Shown in pieces: positions 32,692-40,358 of a stretch of DNA of 64,000 nt. A program made the position numbers and the translations under genes. How positions within the stretch are numbered: the stretch's first letter is position 1; every line of letters starts with the position of its first letter. This DNA comes from Bianquea renquensis (GTDB lineage Bacteria; Bacillota; Clostridia; Lachnospirales; Bianqueaceae). The stretch lies in the NCBI RefSeq assembly GCF_014384895.1, contig NZ_JACRSQ010000003.1, forward strand, positions 1 to 64,000, written 5' to 3'. The notes beneath the pieces are model-generated. The model did no database searches and was not told where the DNA came from. It saw only the letters and a program-made list of their open reading frames with translations.

Positions 32692-33226
32692 GGGTGAAGT
32701 CAATGCTGAGGTCCGCTAAGGTGTAAACTTTGATTGTGTCGCGGAAGGTGTAGGCTGCCGGTAGCAGATCATTATCCAGTTGATAGACCGTTACCGCTTC
32801 CCTGTCCGGGTTCACAATCCAGTATTCTTTGACGCCGTATTCCGCGTAAAGGTTTAGCTTTGTCAAGTAGTCCCGTCTTGATGTGCTAGGGCTCACGATC
32901 TCTATAATCCATGTGGGAGCGCCTATACAACCCTTCTTTGTGATCTTATCACGATCACAGATGACCATAAGGTCAGGTTGGACGATGTTAGGCGTGTCCT
33001 CGTCTTCGTGCTGGAGGTAAACATCGAAGGGAGCAGTAAATACTTCGCAGGTCTTTCCCCTAAGATAAGTACCTATCTCGATGTGCAAGAAACTTAATAT
33101 CCGCTGATGTGCGGCGCTGGGTCCGGCCATGTTATAAATCTCACCATCGATCAGTTCTGCCCGGACGTCTTCGCCCAGGGCTTCCCAGTCGGCTAAGGTT
33201 GCTTTTTTGGATTCGTGTAATGGCAA
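32675..33226 (-). CDS. Uma2-family endonuclease-like protein (DUF820)
   Basis: The 183-residue protein has the Uma2 (PD-(D/E)xK) signature: E-L-I-D-G-E near residue 25, Q-P-D-L-M-V near 95, and E-I-V-S-P-S-T-S-R-R-D-Y near 120, with a final K-E-Y-W-I-V-N-P. Genomes of cyanobacteria and some Clostridia carry many such genes, often with mobile DNA; the cellular role is unproven. It is intact. Confidence 0.85.
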   Translation of the reverse strand: MPLHESKKATLADWEALGEDVRAELIDGEIYNMAGPSAAHQRILSFLHIEIGTYLRGKTCEVFTAPFDVYLQHEDEDTPNIVQPDLMVICDRDKITKKGCIGAPTWIIEIVSPSTSRRDYLTKLNLYAEYGVKEYWIVNPDREAVTVYQLDNDLLPAAYTFRDTIKVYTLADLSIDFTQLDLE

Positions 33227-33239
33227 TGGGGTTCACCTC

Positions 33240-33440
33240 TTATTCCTTATTATCGCGTTCCATAGTCTCATCTATAGCGCGGTTGATGAAGCCATTCATG
33301 CTTTCGCCAGCAGCGTCTGCATGAGATTTAATCTTGTCCTTTTTACCTTTTTCCATCCTCAGCTTTACTTCATCATAATTTTCTTTCATATATTTGCTTA
33401 CGGCTTTTTGCTGTGCTTTCGATGCTGGTATATTCAACAC
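33240..33440 (-). CDS. Ribbon-helix-helix (Arc/CopG-like) small protein
   Basis: The 66-residue protein has K-A-Q-Q-K-A-V-S-K-Y-M-K-E-N-Y-D near its start and G-E-S-M-N-G-F-I-N-R-A-I-D-E-T at the end, the pattern of Arc-like proteins on clostridial mobile elements. The start is uncertain: GTG 33440 or TTG 33437, as no in-frame ATG lies after the promoter at 33484-33512. It probably represses its own promoter, which carries a pair of repeats. Confidence 0.65.
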   Translation of the reverse strand: MLNIPASKAQQKAVSKYMKENYDEVKLRMEKGKKDKIKSHADAAGESMNGFINRAIDETMERDNKE

Positions 33441-33483
33441 CCCATTCCATTTTATTAATGATGTATCTTTTCCACCATGGAAT

Positions 33484-33537
33484 ATTATATCACATTTGTA
33501 TATCGGGGTCAATATACAAAATACGCATATATCGGGT
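33484..33537 (-). promoter_or_regulatory. Promoter of the RHH gene with paired operator repeats
   Basis: Minus strand TTGACC (33507-33512), 17-base spacer, TATAAT (33484-33489). TATATCGGG occurs twice in the same direction, at 33499-33507 and 33528-33536, 29 bases apart. Ribbon-helix-helix repressors bind such tandem sites. Confidence 0.6.
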
Positions 33538-33583
33538 ACGATATAGTATACTAATCTCATCAAAGCAAGGGAGGCACCCAAAG

Positions 33584-34087
33584 ATGAGCATAACCGATAT
33601 GGCTAGTAAGGCAAGAGAGCTAAAGGAATTGAAGAGAATGGCAGAGGAATTGGAAGCGGAGAGTAAGGCTCTAGAAGATGAAATTAAAGCCGAGATGGAG
33701 GCCCGCGACACAGCGGAGATCACAGCGGATATCTTCAAAATCCGGTGGACAAGGGTGGTCAGTAACCGGCTGGACACCCAGTCTGTCAATAACCGCTTCA
33801 CAAGACTCCTTTCAGTTTTTATGTGGGCATCCATCCCCCAGAAGAATCCGGGAACTGTCCCTGAAAAAGGATTGATAAATAAAAAGGTCCCCATCCCGGG
33901 AACCCGCTACATCAGCAAGCGCGAAACGGGATTCGAACCCGCGGCCCTCGCCTTGGCAAGGCGATGCTCTACCTCTGAGCCATTCGCGCATGAAAGTATA
34001 TATAGTATACATCACTTCTCTGAATATTGCAATGATTTCTTTATAAACTTTATCTTCATAATTGGCATGAATCTATGGCTGTCATGA
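33584..34087 (+). CDS. Coiled-coil protein with altered C-terminus running antisense through a tRNA
   Basis: The first 75 residues (coiled coil with L-K-E-L-K-R-M-A-E-E-L-E-A-E, then F-K-I-R-W-T and N-R-L-D-T) resemble small proteins of clostridial phages and conjugative elements, which normally end about 15-20 residues later in an R-R-F motif. Here the sequence after L-D-T seems to have lost part of that end, misses the stop and continues through 33918-33989, where tRNA-Gly lies on the other strand. The last 80 residues are therefore not a natural domain. GGGAGG precedes ATG 33584. Confidence 0.5.
   Translation: MSITDMASKARELKELKRMAEELEAESKALEDEIKAEMEARDTAEITADIFKIRWTRVVSNRLDTQSVNNRFTRLLSVFMWASIPQKNPGTVPEKGLINKKVPIPGTRYISKRETGFEPAALALARRCSTSEPFAHESIYSIHHFSEYCNDFFINFIFIIGMNLWLS
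33918..33989 (-). tRNA. tRNA-Gly, anticodon GCC
   Basis: The 72-base cloverleaf has acceptor 33983-33989 with 33919-33925, anticodon loop TTGCCAA and T loop TTCGAAT. The discriminator is T and CCA is not encoded. The seven acceptor pairs are the same as in the tRNA-Gly(CCC) at 6490. Confidence 0.95.
34004..34032 (-). promoter_or_regulatory. Promoter of tRNA-Gly(GCC)
   Basis: Minus strand TTGCAA (34027-34032), 17-base spacer, TATACT (34004-34009), 14 bases before the tRNA. Confidence 0.7.
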
Positions 34088-34113
34088 ACTTTCTTAAATT
34101 TTTCCGTGTTTTC

Positions 34114-34141
34114 TTGCTATTTATCGCCATCGTGGTATACT
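34114..34141 (+). promoter_or_regulatory. Promoter of the phasin-like/UbiB operon
   Basis: TTGCTA 34114-34119, 16-base spacer, TATACT 34136-34141, about 40 bases before the ATG. Confidence 0.5.
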
Positions 34142-34182
34142 ATAGATGACACTATCAAACCCCAACAAAGGAGGTTTCTATC

Positions 34183-34515
34183 ATGGCAAATTTAGAAGAT
34201 GAATTAAAACGGATTCTGTTAGCAGGTCTTGGCGCTGTCGCCGTGACAGCGGAGAAGGCGAAGGAAATGATCGAGGATCTGGTGAAAAAAGGCGAGCTCA
34301 CCGTAGAACAGGGAAAAGTTCTGAATGAGGAACTGAAGCATACGGTGAAAGAAAAAGTGCGCAGCGCTGTCGGTGAAGCGGAACCCAGCACAGATTCCAT
34401 TCTCAAAAGCCTTGACACCATGAGTCCGGAAGATATTGCCGCCATCAAGGCAAAATTGGACGCTTTGTCACAGGCGAAGGCGGACGAGACATCGGATGAA
34501 GCCGAATCGAACTAG
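34183..34515 (+). CDS. Phasin-like helical protein
   Basis: The 110-residue protein is almost wholly helical and charged, with A-G-L-G-A-V-A-V-T-A-E-K-A near residue 15 and L-V-K-K-G-E-L-T-V-E-Q-G-K near 37, as in the phasin/PhaF-like family that in Clostridia often precedes UbiB-type kinases. No polyhydroxyalkanoate genes are nearby, so binding to membrane or to the partner kinase is more likely. AAAGGAGG precedes the start; the UbiB gene starts inside its end. Confidence 0.65.
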   Translation: MANLEDELKRILLAGLGAVAVTAEKAKEMIEDLVKKGELTVEQGKVLNEELKHTVKEKVRSAVGEAEPSTDSILKSLDTMSPEDIAAIKAKLDALSQAKADETSDEAESN

Positions 34516-36094
34516 CCTGGACTCTGAAAGCCGCAAGCGGCTTCGAGAAATTTTGGCGATTCTCATTCGACATGATGTGATACGGGGGCTAACGCCCGAA
34601 AAGCTGCGCAAGACCATTGAGGACCTTGGCCCCACCTTCGTCAAGATCGGACAAGTCATGTCCATGCGCCAGGACATGCTGCCACCTGAGTACTGTGATG
34701 AGCTGACAAAGCTGCGCACAGAAGTGGCAGCCATGTCCTTTTCCACGGTGAAGTCCGTGATCGAAGCAGAGTACGGAAAACCCGTGGCCAGCATATTTGC
34801 TGAGATTGATCCGACGCCTCTGGGCTCCGCTTCCATCGCGCAAGTTCACGCAGCGGTGCTTAAAAATTCCAGCCGCGTCGTTGTCAAGGTCCAGCGCCCA
34901 GATATCCATGATACCATGGCCCGCGATATTGCGCTGCTGCACCACGCATCAGGCCTTTTGCGTCTAGCAGGCGGAATCGGCGAAGTTCTAGATTTTGACG
35001 CGATTCTGGATGAAGTTTGGTTCGTGGCCCAGGAAGAAATGGATTTTCTTATGGAAGCCCACCACGCCGATGAATTTTCATCTCTCAATCAAGCTATCGC
35101 GTACATTGGCTCTCCGATGATTCACCACCAATACACCACCTCCCGGGTGCTAGTGATGGAATATATCGAGGGAATCCCCTTGGATCATCTCGCGGAATTG
35201 GCGGATAACGGATATGATCTCGGGGAAATCGGGAGCAAACTGGCTGAAAATTATGTCAAGCAAATCATCGACGACGGATTTTTCCACGCGGACCCACACC
35301 CGGGCAATATCCGCGTCCGCGACGGCCAAATTATCTGGATCGACATGGGAATGATGGGCCGTCTCAGCACACGGGACCAAGAGCTCCTGCGCAAAGCTGT
35401 ATATGCCCTGGCCACCTCCGACGTGGATGGACTGAAGGATGTGGTGCTGTCTCTGGGAATTCACAGCGAAAAAATTGATCATGCCAAACTCTATACGGAT
35501 CTGGACGATCTGCTGCTTAAATATGGCACCATGGCTGTGGGCGATATGGATATGGCCCGGATTCTCGATGACCTCCTTGCCATAGCCAATGAGCACCAGA
35601 TTTCTATGCCAAAGGGCATTTCCATGCTGAGCCGCGGAATCATGACCATTGAAGGTACCATCAGCATGGTCAGTCCTTCCAGTAATCTTGTGGAGATTGT
35701 AAAAAATCATCTCTCATCCCATGTCCTTCATGATGTGGATTGGAGGCACGAGCTGAAAGAGAGCGGGCGCGCCCTGCTAAAATCGAGCCGGAAAGCGCTG
35801 GATCTCCCATCGCAGCTTTCCGATATTCTCAAGATGACCATCAAAGGGCAGACGAAGGTGAACTTGGACTTGACCGGCTCTGAACAGCCTCTGCACCAGA
35901 TCGACCACATGGTCAACAAAATTATCCTATGTATTATCATAGCGGCGCTGTTCGTTGGGTCGAGCCTCCTCTGTCTGACCGAAATGCGCCCAACGATATT
36001 GGAGATCCCCGCCATCGCCTTTTTTGGCTTTCTGGCAGCGGCTTTGCTTAGTGTCTGGCTGTTTTACACAATCGTGCGCAAGAAAAAACGATAG
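34496..36094 (+). CDS. AarF/UbiB-family atypical kinase
   Basis: The 532-residue protein has the UbiB hallmarks: K-x-G-Q near residue 45 (K-I-G-Q-V-M-S-M-R), an Ala-rich nucleotide loop (G-S-A-S-I-A-Q-V-H near 115), F-H-A-D-P-H-P-G-N for the catalytic loop near 265 and I-W-I-D-M-G for the metal site near 283. Two C-terminal membrane helices lie at about 475-495 and 503-525. Family members are ATPases needed for quinone or prenyl-lipid handling. ATG 34496 overlaps the preceding gene by 20 bases. Confidence 0.88.
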   Translation: MKPNRTSLDSESRKRLREILAILIRHDVIRGLTPEKLRKTIEDLGPTFVKIGQVMSMRQDMLPPEYCDELTKLRTEVAAMSFSTVKSVIEAEYGKPVASIFAEIDPTPLGSASIAQVHAAVLKNSSRVVVKVQRPDIHDTMARDIALLHHASGLLRLAGGIGEVLDFDAILDEVWFVAQEEMDFLMEAHHADEFSSLNQAIAYIGSPMIHHQYTTSRVLVMEYIEGIPLDHLAELADNGYDLGEIGSKLAENYVKQIIDDGFFHADPHPGNIRVRDGQIIWIDMGMMGRLSTRDQELLRKAVYALATSDVDGLKDVVLSLGIHSEKIDHAKLYTDLDDLLLKYGTMAVGDMDMARILDDLLAIANEHQISMPKGISMLSRGIMTIEGTISMVSPSSNLVEIVKNHLSSHVLHDVDWRHELKESGRALLKSSRKALDLPSQLSDILKMTIKGQTKVNLDLTGSEQPLHQIDHMVNKIILCIIIAALFVGSSLLCLTEMRPTILEIPAIAFFGFLAAALLSVWLFYTIVRKKKR

Positions 36095-36123
36095 CGTTCC
36101 AAAGGGAACTGCTATCGTTTTTT
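36083..36123. terminator. Bidirectional terminator
   Basis: AAAAAACGATAGC at 36083-36095 and GCTATCGTTTTTT at 36111-36123 pair perfectly. It closes the UbiB operon on the plus strand and the DUF3783 gene on the minus strand. Confidence 0.9.
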
Positions 36124-36655
36124 ACGCGCCGCGCGTGGCGGAATCCAACATCGCGAGGCATTGCCTAAGCTCCTGGGGATCCGGCTCGGCCCGCTGTATA
36201 GCCTCCTGTGATTTTTGCAGTGCCACGCGCAGGGCAATGGGGGAACCCGGTGTCAGCGCCCCGGCCGTTTCGTCGATCAGCTTCGCTAACTTACCGTAGA
36301 CTTTCATAACCTCATGCTCTCTCGTTATTTCCCGCAGCAGCGCATCCAGCCTCCAATGCTGGTTATGCTCTGTCACAACCGCCTTCAACTGGACCGGCGC
36401 CATGCCCGCTTCCTTCATTCCAGTCAGAAGCGCATCCATTCTCCCTCGCGATAGTTGACTCATGAGCAGAAATTCGTCTGAAAACTCTGGGCCGCTATAG
36501 CTCTCTGTGTTTCTCGAAAATCCAGCCAGTCCAGCCAGATATCCAACCGTCTGGGACAACATCGCAGTGGAGATATCCTCATACGGCATACCCAACCGCT
36601 CCAATAGTTCCCGGATCTGTTTTCCTCTCGGCTGGTGGGCTGGGATCTGATACAT
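36122..36655 (-). CDS. DUF3783-like protein
   Basis: The 177-residue cytoplasmic protein contains the DUF3783-type segment M-A-P-V-Q-L-K-A-V-V-T-E-H-N-Q-H-W near residue 95, preceded by an F-x-x-E-F-L-L-M sequence. Family members are found almost only in Clostridia and have no known function. ATG 36655 is selected for AGGAG upstream. Confidence 0.65.
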   Translation of the reverse strand: MYQIPAHQPRGKQIRELLERLGMPYEDISTAMLSQTVGYLAGLAGFSRNTESYSGPEFSDEFLLMSQLSRGRMDALLTGMKEAGMAPVQLKAVVTEHNQHWRLDALLREITREHEVMKVYGKLAKLIDETAGALTPGSPIALRVALQKSQEAIQRAEPDPQELRQCLAMLDSATRGA

Positions 36656-36798
36656 AAGCACTTTCTCCTGTCCCTTCACTGCACCCACTCCCTTCCATTC
36701 TAAGCATTACCGGTTTCCGCTAAGGATATACCCATATGCTTTTACCTGTTTCATCAGTGTATCACGATAGAACAGACTTGTCAAATACACATAAAGCA

Positions 36799-36834
36799 GG
36801 GCGGCCGCAAAACACAATCGATTTGCGGCCGCCC
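36799..36834 (-). terminator. Strong hairpin downstream of the 36846-37085 gene
   Basis: Thirteen perfect pairs (36799-36811 with 36822-36834; GGGCGGCCGCAAA) with a ten-base loop, followed on the minus strand by TGCTTTATG. Confidence 0.75.
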
Positions 36835-36845
36835 CGTCGTTTGCT

Positions 36846-37085
36846 TTACTCTAAGTAATCGCCAATGGCATAATTGGGCACTTGCTTTTTGATTTTGATG
36901 ATGATAGAGCCATCCTCTTGAACTGCTTCCTCAATGATTTTGTACTGTGTCCGCTTACGCTCCATCTGCCTTTTATATTTCTCGTATTCTTCCCGTATCT
37001 CCTTTGCCGCCAGCGCGCGGTCCGATTCATCTTTCATTTGAAACTGGATCGTCTGTTGAAGGCATGCGCTGAGAATTCGTTTCAT
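36846..37085 (-). CDS. 79-residue basic helical protein, unknown
   Basis: The product starts M-K-R-I-L-S-A-C-L-Q-Q-T-I-Q-F and has a long charged helix (residues 25-50) and a C-terminal beta hairpin with I-I-I-K-I-K-K-Q-V-P-N-Y. AGGGGGTG precedes the ATG. It lies 67 bases after the CarD gene on the same strand and before a terminator, so it is probably the last gene of that operon. No family is recognised. Confidence 0.65.
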   Translation of the reverse strand: MKRILSACLQQTIQFQMKDESDRALAAKEIREEYEKYKRQMERKRTQYKIIEEAVQEDGSIIIKIKKQVPNYAIGDYLE

Positions 37086-37152
37086 CCTGTTTCACCCCCT
37101 TTCCATCGGCCTGCCAACGCCCCCTCTTCTGTAAATCACATACTCTCCTACA

Positions 37153-37683
37153 CTATACAACCGTTTCCTTCCTCTCCCCATTCTCTGCCGGCAGCTGCCG
37201 CGAAATGTAGGATACAACCTGATCCGGCTTAATGTGTAAGACCATGGCAATCTCGTCGTACAGCATCTTTTCCGCTTCCCTTAAAAGTCGTTCATCGGCG
37301 GAATGGAGCTTTCGGCCTTTCGCCAGCTGCTTTTGCTGGTGCAGATACAGGGCTTTGATCATCCCCACCAGCTCCGTTCGATCCCCCCGCGATACAATTT
37401 CCTTATACCGTTCTTTCCGCTGCATCTCATTCTCAATCCACAGGGTATCCTCATTTGGCATGGACTCGATGAGCGCCTCAATCTCATCTTTTGATAAGAC
37501 GCGCCGCATCTTCGCCGTCAACCTGTCATTCAAAACGGGTACAAAGATTGTCGCTTTTTCATCGTAGACAGGCTTTAAGATATAGTATTCAATGCTGCTG
37601 CCATTGAAATCTCGTTCCTCGATCTCTGCAATCCGACAGACACCATGCGCGCCATATACGATCATATCGTTTACTTGAAACAC
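37153..37683 (-). CDS. CarD-family transcription factor
   Basis: The 176-residue protein starts with the CarD/TRCF RNA-polymerase-interaction fold (F-Q-V-N-D-M-I-V-Y-G-A-H-G-V-C-R-I, then Y-I-L-K-P-V-Y-D near residue 40) and ends in a helical DNA-binding part with L-L-R-E-A-E-K-M-L. CarD proteins bind the RNA polymerase beta subunit and stabilise open promoter complexes. The start is GTG 37683, seven bases after AAAGGAGG; the long upstream extension of the frame has no site. Confidence 0.85.
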   Translation of the reverse strand: MFQVNDMIVYGAHGVCRIAEIEERDFNGSSIEYYILKPVYDEKATIFVPVLNDRLTAKMRRVLSKDEIEALIESMPNEDTLWIENEMQRKERYKEIVSRGDRTELVGMIKALYLHQQKQLAKGRKLHSADERLLREAEKMLYDEIAMVLHIKPDQVVSYISRQLPAENGERKETVV

Positions 37684-37976
37684 GCTCCATCCTCCTTTCC
37701 TCTCTGAACCTTCCATGGCATTCTGCCCCCATAATAGACGGCGGCAATTCTCGCCTGCTTCTCCTCGCTCAACAAGTTCATATGCTGATGCCATCGAGCA
37801 TTGGATTCCCTGTGTTCCAGCCTGCTTTGACAAAAAGAACATCTTTCTCCAATGCACTCTGAGACCCTCAGAATGCCGCACCGGCAGTGCTCCGTCAGAT
37901 AGATGCAGTCTGGATATCGCAGAGGCTTTAAATTCTGGCTGGCAGACGTCGATATGAAATTGTCAGTCCGACTCAA
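37671..37976 (-). CDS. Small Cys-rich protein, possible zinc binding
   Basis: The 101-residue product has six cysteines in residues 24-49 in the order C..C-R-C..C..C-x-x-C, followed by R-I-A-A-V-Y-Y-G-G-R-M-P-W, a tail I associate with short conserved clostridial proteins. The start appears to be TTG 37976 after GGGGTGATATCAC. It overlaps the CarD start by 13 bases, so the two are coupled. A metal-binding role is inferred from the cysteines. Confidence 0.6.
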   Translation of the reverse strand: MSRTDNFISTSASQNLKPLRYPDCIYLTEHCRCGILRVSECIGERCSFCQSRLEHRESNARWHQHMNLLSEEKQARIAAVYYGGRMPWKVQRGKEDGACFK

Positions 37977-38162
37977 GTGATATCACCCCAATCCTCGTCT
38001 ATTACGAAAAAACGTGCGGTTTGCTGCAACTGGACTTACGTTCCGCTAAGCAAACTACACGTTGAGTTTAGGATTAGTATACCAAATTTTCTAAAAAAAT
38101 GTCATAGGCATTTTTGACAAAGCTTCCGCCTGGCTTTTTGTGGGATTCTATAGATCATGCGC

Positions 38163-39032
38163 CTATCGTGTTAAGACTTCCGGCCCATCCTCCGTCATCA
38201 GGACCATAGACTCCCATTGAGCGGACAGTTTTCCATCTGCTGTGCGGACAGTCCAGCCGTCCCGCTCGTCGATGAGAATCTCACTGCGCCCCTGGTTGAT
38301 CATCGGCTCAATCGTAAACATAAGGCCAGGCACCAACACCATCCCGGTTCCCTCCGCCGATACATAACTGACATAGGGATCTTCATGAAATTCCAGTCCA
38401 ATTCCGTGGCCGCCAATATCTCGGACGACGGAATACCCCTTTTTCTCTATAAACACATGGATGGCATGGCCCATATCGCCCAAGAGCCCCCACGGTTTCA
38501 GGGCGTCCAGGCCCACCTGAATGCTCTCCTGCGCCGTCTGCACCAACGCTTTCGCCTCTTGAGAAACCTCTCCGATCATAAACATGCGGGACGCATCGGA
38601 GTAATAGCCGTCCAGATTCGTTGAGACATCGACATTGAGGATATCGCCGTCCCTCAGCACCTCCTTCTCGCTTGGGATTCCGTGGCAGACAACATTGTTG
38701 ATGGAGGTGCAAACGCTTTTGGGGAACCCCTGAAAGTGTAATGGCGCAGGGACTGCGCCGTGGGCGATAGTAAACTCATAGACCAGCCTGTCAATCTCTT
38801 CCGTCGTCATGCCCTCCTGGACATGGGCTGCCACATGGTCCAACAGCGCTGTATTGACCGCGGCACTGGCACGTATCTTGGCGATCTGTTCCTCCGTTTT
38901 AAGCAGTTTCCGCCGGGGGACGAGGTACCCCTCGGCTTTCAGTTCCGCCAGACGCTCATCCATCTCCATATGACAATGCTTATACTTTTTGCCACTACCG
39001 CACCAGCAGCAGTCATTTCTTCCTGGTTTCAT
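38163..39032 (-). CDS. map: Type I methionine aminopeptidase with N-terminal SEC-C motif
   Basis: The 289-residue enzyme begins with a SEC-C zinc motif (C-C-W-C-G-S-G-K-K-Y-K-H-C-H, residues 8-21) and continues as a methionine aminopeptidase: His near 116 in V-C-H-G-I-P, metal acids in D-V-S and D-A-S near 133-145, G-G-H-G-I-G near 208 and the last glutamates in T-I-E-P-M near 240 and W-E-S near 273. It removes initiator methionine from new proteins; the SEC-C part may bind the ribosome. The 37977-38162 gap holds no gene. Confidence 0.92.
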   Translation of the reverse strand: MKPGRNDCCWCGSGKKYKHCHMEMDERLAELKAEGYLVPRRKLLKTEEQIAKIRASAAVNTALLDHVAAHVQEGMTTEEIDRLVYEFTIAHGAVPAPLHFQGFPKSVCTSINNVVCHGIPSEKEVLRDGDILNVDVSTNLDGYYSDASRMFMIGEVSQEAKALVQTAQESIQVGLDALKPWGLLGDMGHAIHVFIEKKGYSVVRDIGGHGIGLEFHEDPYVSYVSAEGTGMVLVPGLMFTIEPMINQGRSEILIDERDGWTVRTADGKLSAQWESMVLMTEDGPEVLTR

Positions 39033-39211
39033 ATGTACCTCCTACTGCGCTCTAACTTCTATTCTTGTATTGTACTCGCATCCACAGCAAAAGTCAAATC
39101 CAACCTCCACGCCACCACGCCTTCTTTCTCTGCAAATGAGACAAACACATTGCATTGACTCGCATATATTGTAATGGTAGGACAAAATTTTATGAAAGGA
39201 CATCCATCAAG

Positions 39212-40105
39212 ATGAATGAGTATAGTTTTGAATCTTTGGAATTGCATCTTTTTTTCTCGCGGATCATGAAAGAACACGCCCTTTTCCTCGAAGCTGGCTT
39301 TCAAATGAAAGATACCTCACACATAGCCAAGGCCCGATGGTATCGAGTCCAATTTGAAGCCCTGCTGCGGGAAGTCGTTGGAATCAGCGATGGGCTTATT
39401 CGCGGGGAAATCTTACAATCCGGCGAGATTGTGACCGGCTACACCCCATTTGCAGAGCAGAAGACACAGCAGTTAACTGGCATCATGATTGACAGCCGGA
39501 TCACTGCCATGGAACAGCATTTCAAAGCAGACTGTAACCGATGCGCTCCCCAAGGCCTTGAGGGGAGAGTGCAAAGAATCAACCAGAAAGCGGCCTGTCT
39601 GTTGGATGGGCTCATCGCTTTCAAGGAAAGCATTTTGCACGACGTAAAGCATTGCTGCTTGTTTACGGCGAATTATCCTCTTCTGATTGAGCACATTATC
39701 CGGGAAGCAAAGTTGTACCGCTCCTTTGTCCGTGAACTTGAAAAAGAAGGCTGCCTGTGCCCTCAGAACATGCGGGATGTGGAATTATTCTGGAATCAAA
39801 TCATGTTGGAACACGCCCTATTTATACGCGGCCTTCTCGACCCCACAGAAGCACAGCTTATCAAAACGGCAGATGAGTTTGCAAACGACTATGCCTGTTT
39901 GTTGGAGGAAGCCAGCCGGAAGAATTGCATTACCATTCGGGAACTGACGCAGAGAACTGTGGAGGAAACCATGCGATACCGCGATTTTAAAGCAGCTGGC
40001 ACGAAAGGCATTGTGGAGTGCAACATTGCATCCCTCATTCTGCCGCTTCTGGCCGACCACGTCCTGCGGGAAGCCAACCATTATCTGAGGCTCCTACAGG
40101 AATAA
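39212..40105 (+). CDS. DUF2935 four-helix protein
   Basis: The 297-residue protein contains two related helical halves. Each has an E-H-A-L-F motif (I-M-K-E-H-A-L-F-L-E-A-G-F near residue 18; I-M-L-E-H-A-L-F-I-R-G-L near 200) as in ferritin- or hemerythrin-like metal binders. DUF2935 proteins are common in Clostridia and Bacilli and of unproven function. ATG 39212 begins the conserved part; AAAGGA lies 12 bases upstream. Confidence 0.8.
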   Translation: MNEYSFESLELHLFFSRIMKEHALFLEAGFQMKDTSHIAKARWYRVQFEALLREVVGISDGLIRGEILQSGEIVTGYTPFAEQKTQQLTGIMIDSRITAMEQHFKADCNRCAPQGLEGRVQRINQKAACLLDGLIAFKESILHDVKHCCLFTANYPLLIEHIIREAKLYRSFVRELEKEGCLCPQNMRDVELFWNQIMLEHALFIRGLLDPTEAQLIKTADEFANDYACLLEEASRKNCITIRELTQRTVEETMRYRDFKAAGTKGIVECNIASLILPLLADHVLREANHYLRLLQE

Positions 40106-40165
40106 CGCAAGCGCTGCGCTTCCGGCTATAGAGCCTGTGGCAACTTTCATCGACCTGAATATTAG

Positions 40166-40216
40166 GGTCTCCGCTGCCATGTGCTACCTGGCGGCGGAGA
40201 CCGGTTTGCTTTTCTG
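40166..40216 (+). terminator. Terminator of the DUF2935 gene
   Basis: GGTCTCCGCTGCCA 40166-40179 pairs with 40189-40202 over 14 positions with one wobble, followed by GGTTTGCTTTTC. Confidence 0.8.
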
Positions 40217-40255
40217 AGAAATCGCACCCATCCGGTACATGAACGCTAAAAACTA

Positions 40256-40284
40256 TTGACAGCCGGGCGTACCCGTGCTAAGAT
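40256..40284 (+). promoter_or_regulatory. Promoter of iorA-iorB-paaK
   Basis: TTGACA 40256-40261, 17-base spacer, TAAGAT 40279-40284; transcription would begin near 40291, 68 bases before the start codon. Confidence 0.75.
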
Positions 40285-40309
40285 TAAGAATCATAGATTC
40301 AGCAGGTTG

Positions 40310-40342
40310 ACGCTTGTTCTTGAATAGAATAAGCGTTTTTTT
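40310..40342 (+). promoter_or_regulatory. Intrinsic terminator inside the iorA leader (attenuator candidate)
   Basis: ACGCTTGTTCT 40310-40320 pairs with AGAATAAGCGT 40326-40336 (one G-T) and is followed by seven T. It lies between the promoter and the GAAGGAGG at 40345, so most transcripts should stop unless it is read through or refolded. ATTCA at 40297 could pair with TGAAT at 40321 in a competing fold. Confidence 0.6.
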
Positions 40343-40358
40343 GTGAAGGAGGATCTCA

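Noticed and set aside
33918..33989. tRNA-Gly as the prophage attachment site
   Set aside because: The prophage right edge is about 3 kb away and no copy of the tRNA 3' end was seen at the left edge; the shared acceptor and T arms with the tRNA at 6490 are explained by both being tRNA-Gly genes.
34468..34836. 122-codon minus-strand frame over the UbiB start, and similar shadow frames along 34.4-36.0 kb
   Set aside because: They lie opposite the UbiB kinase gene, show no motifs and no binding sites.
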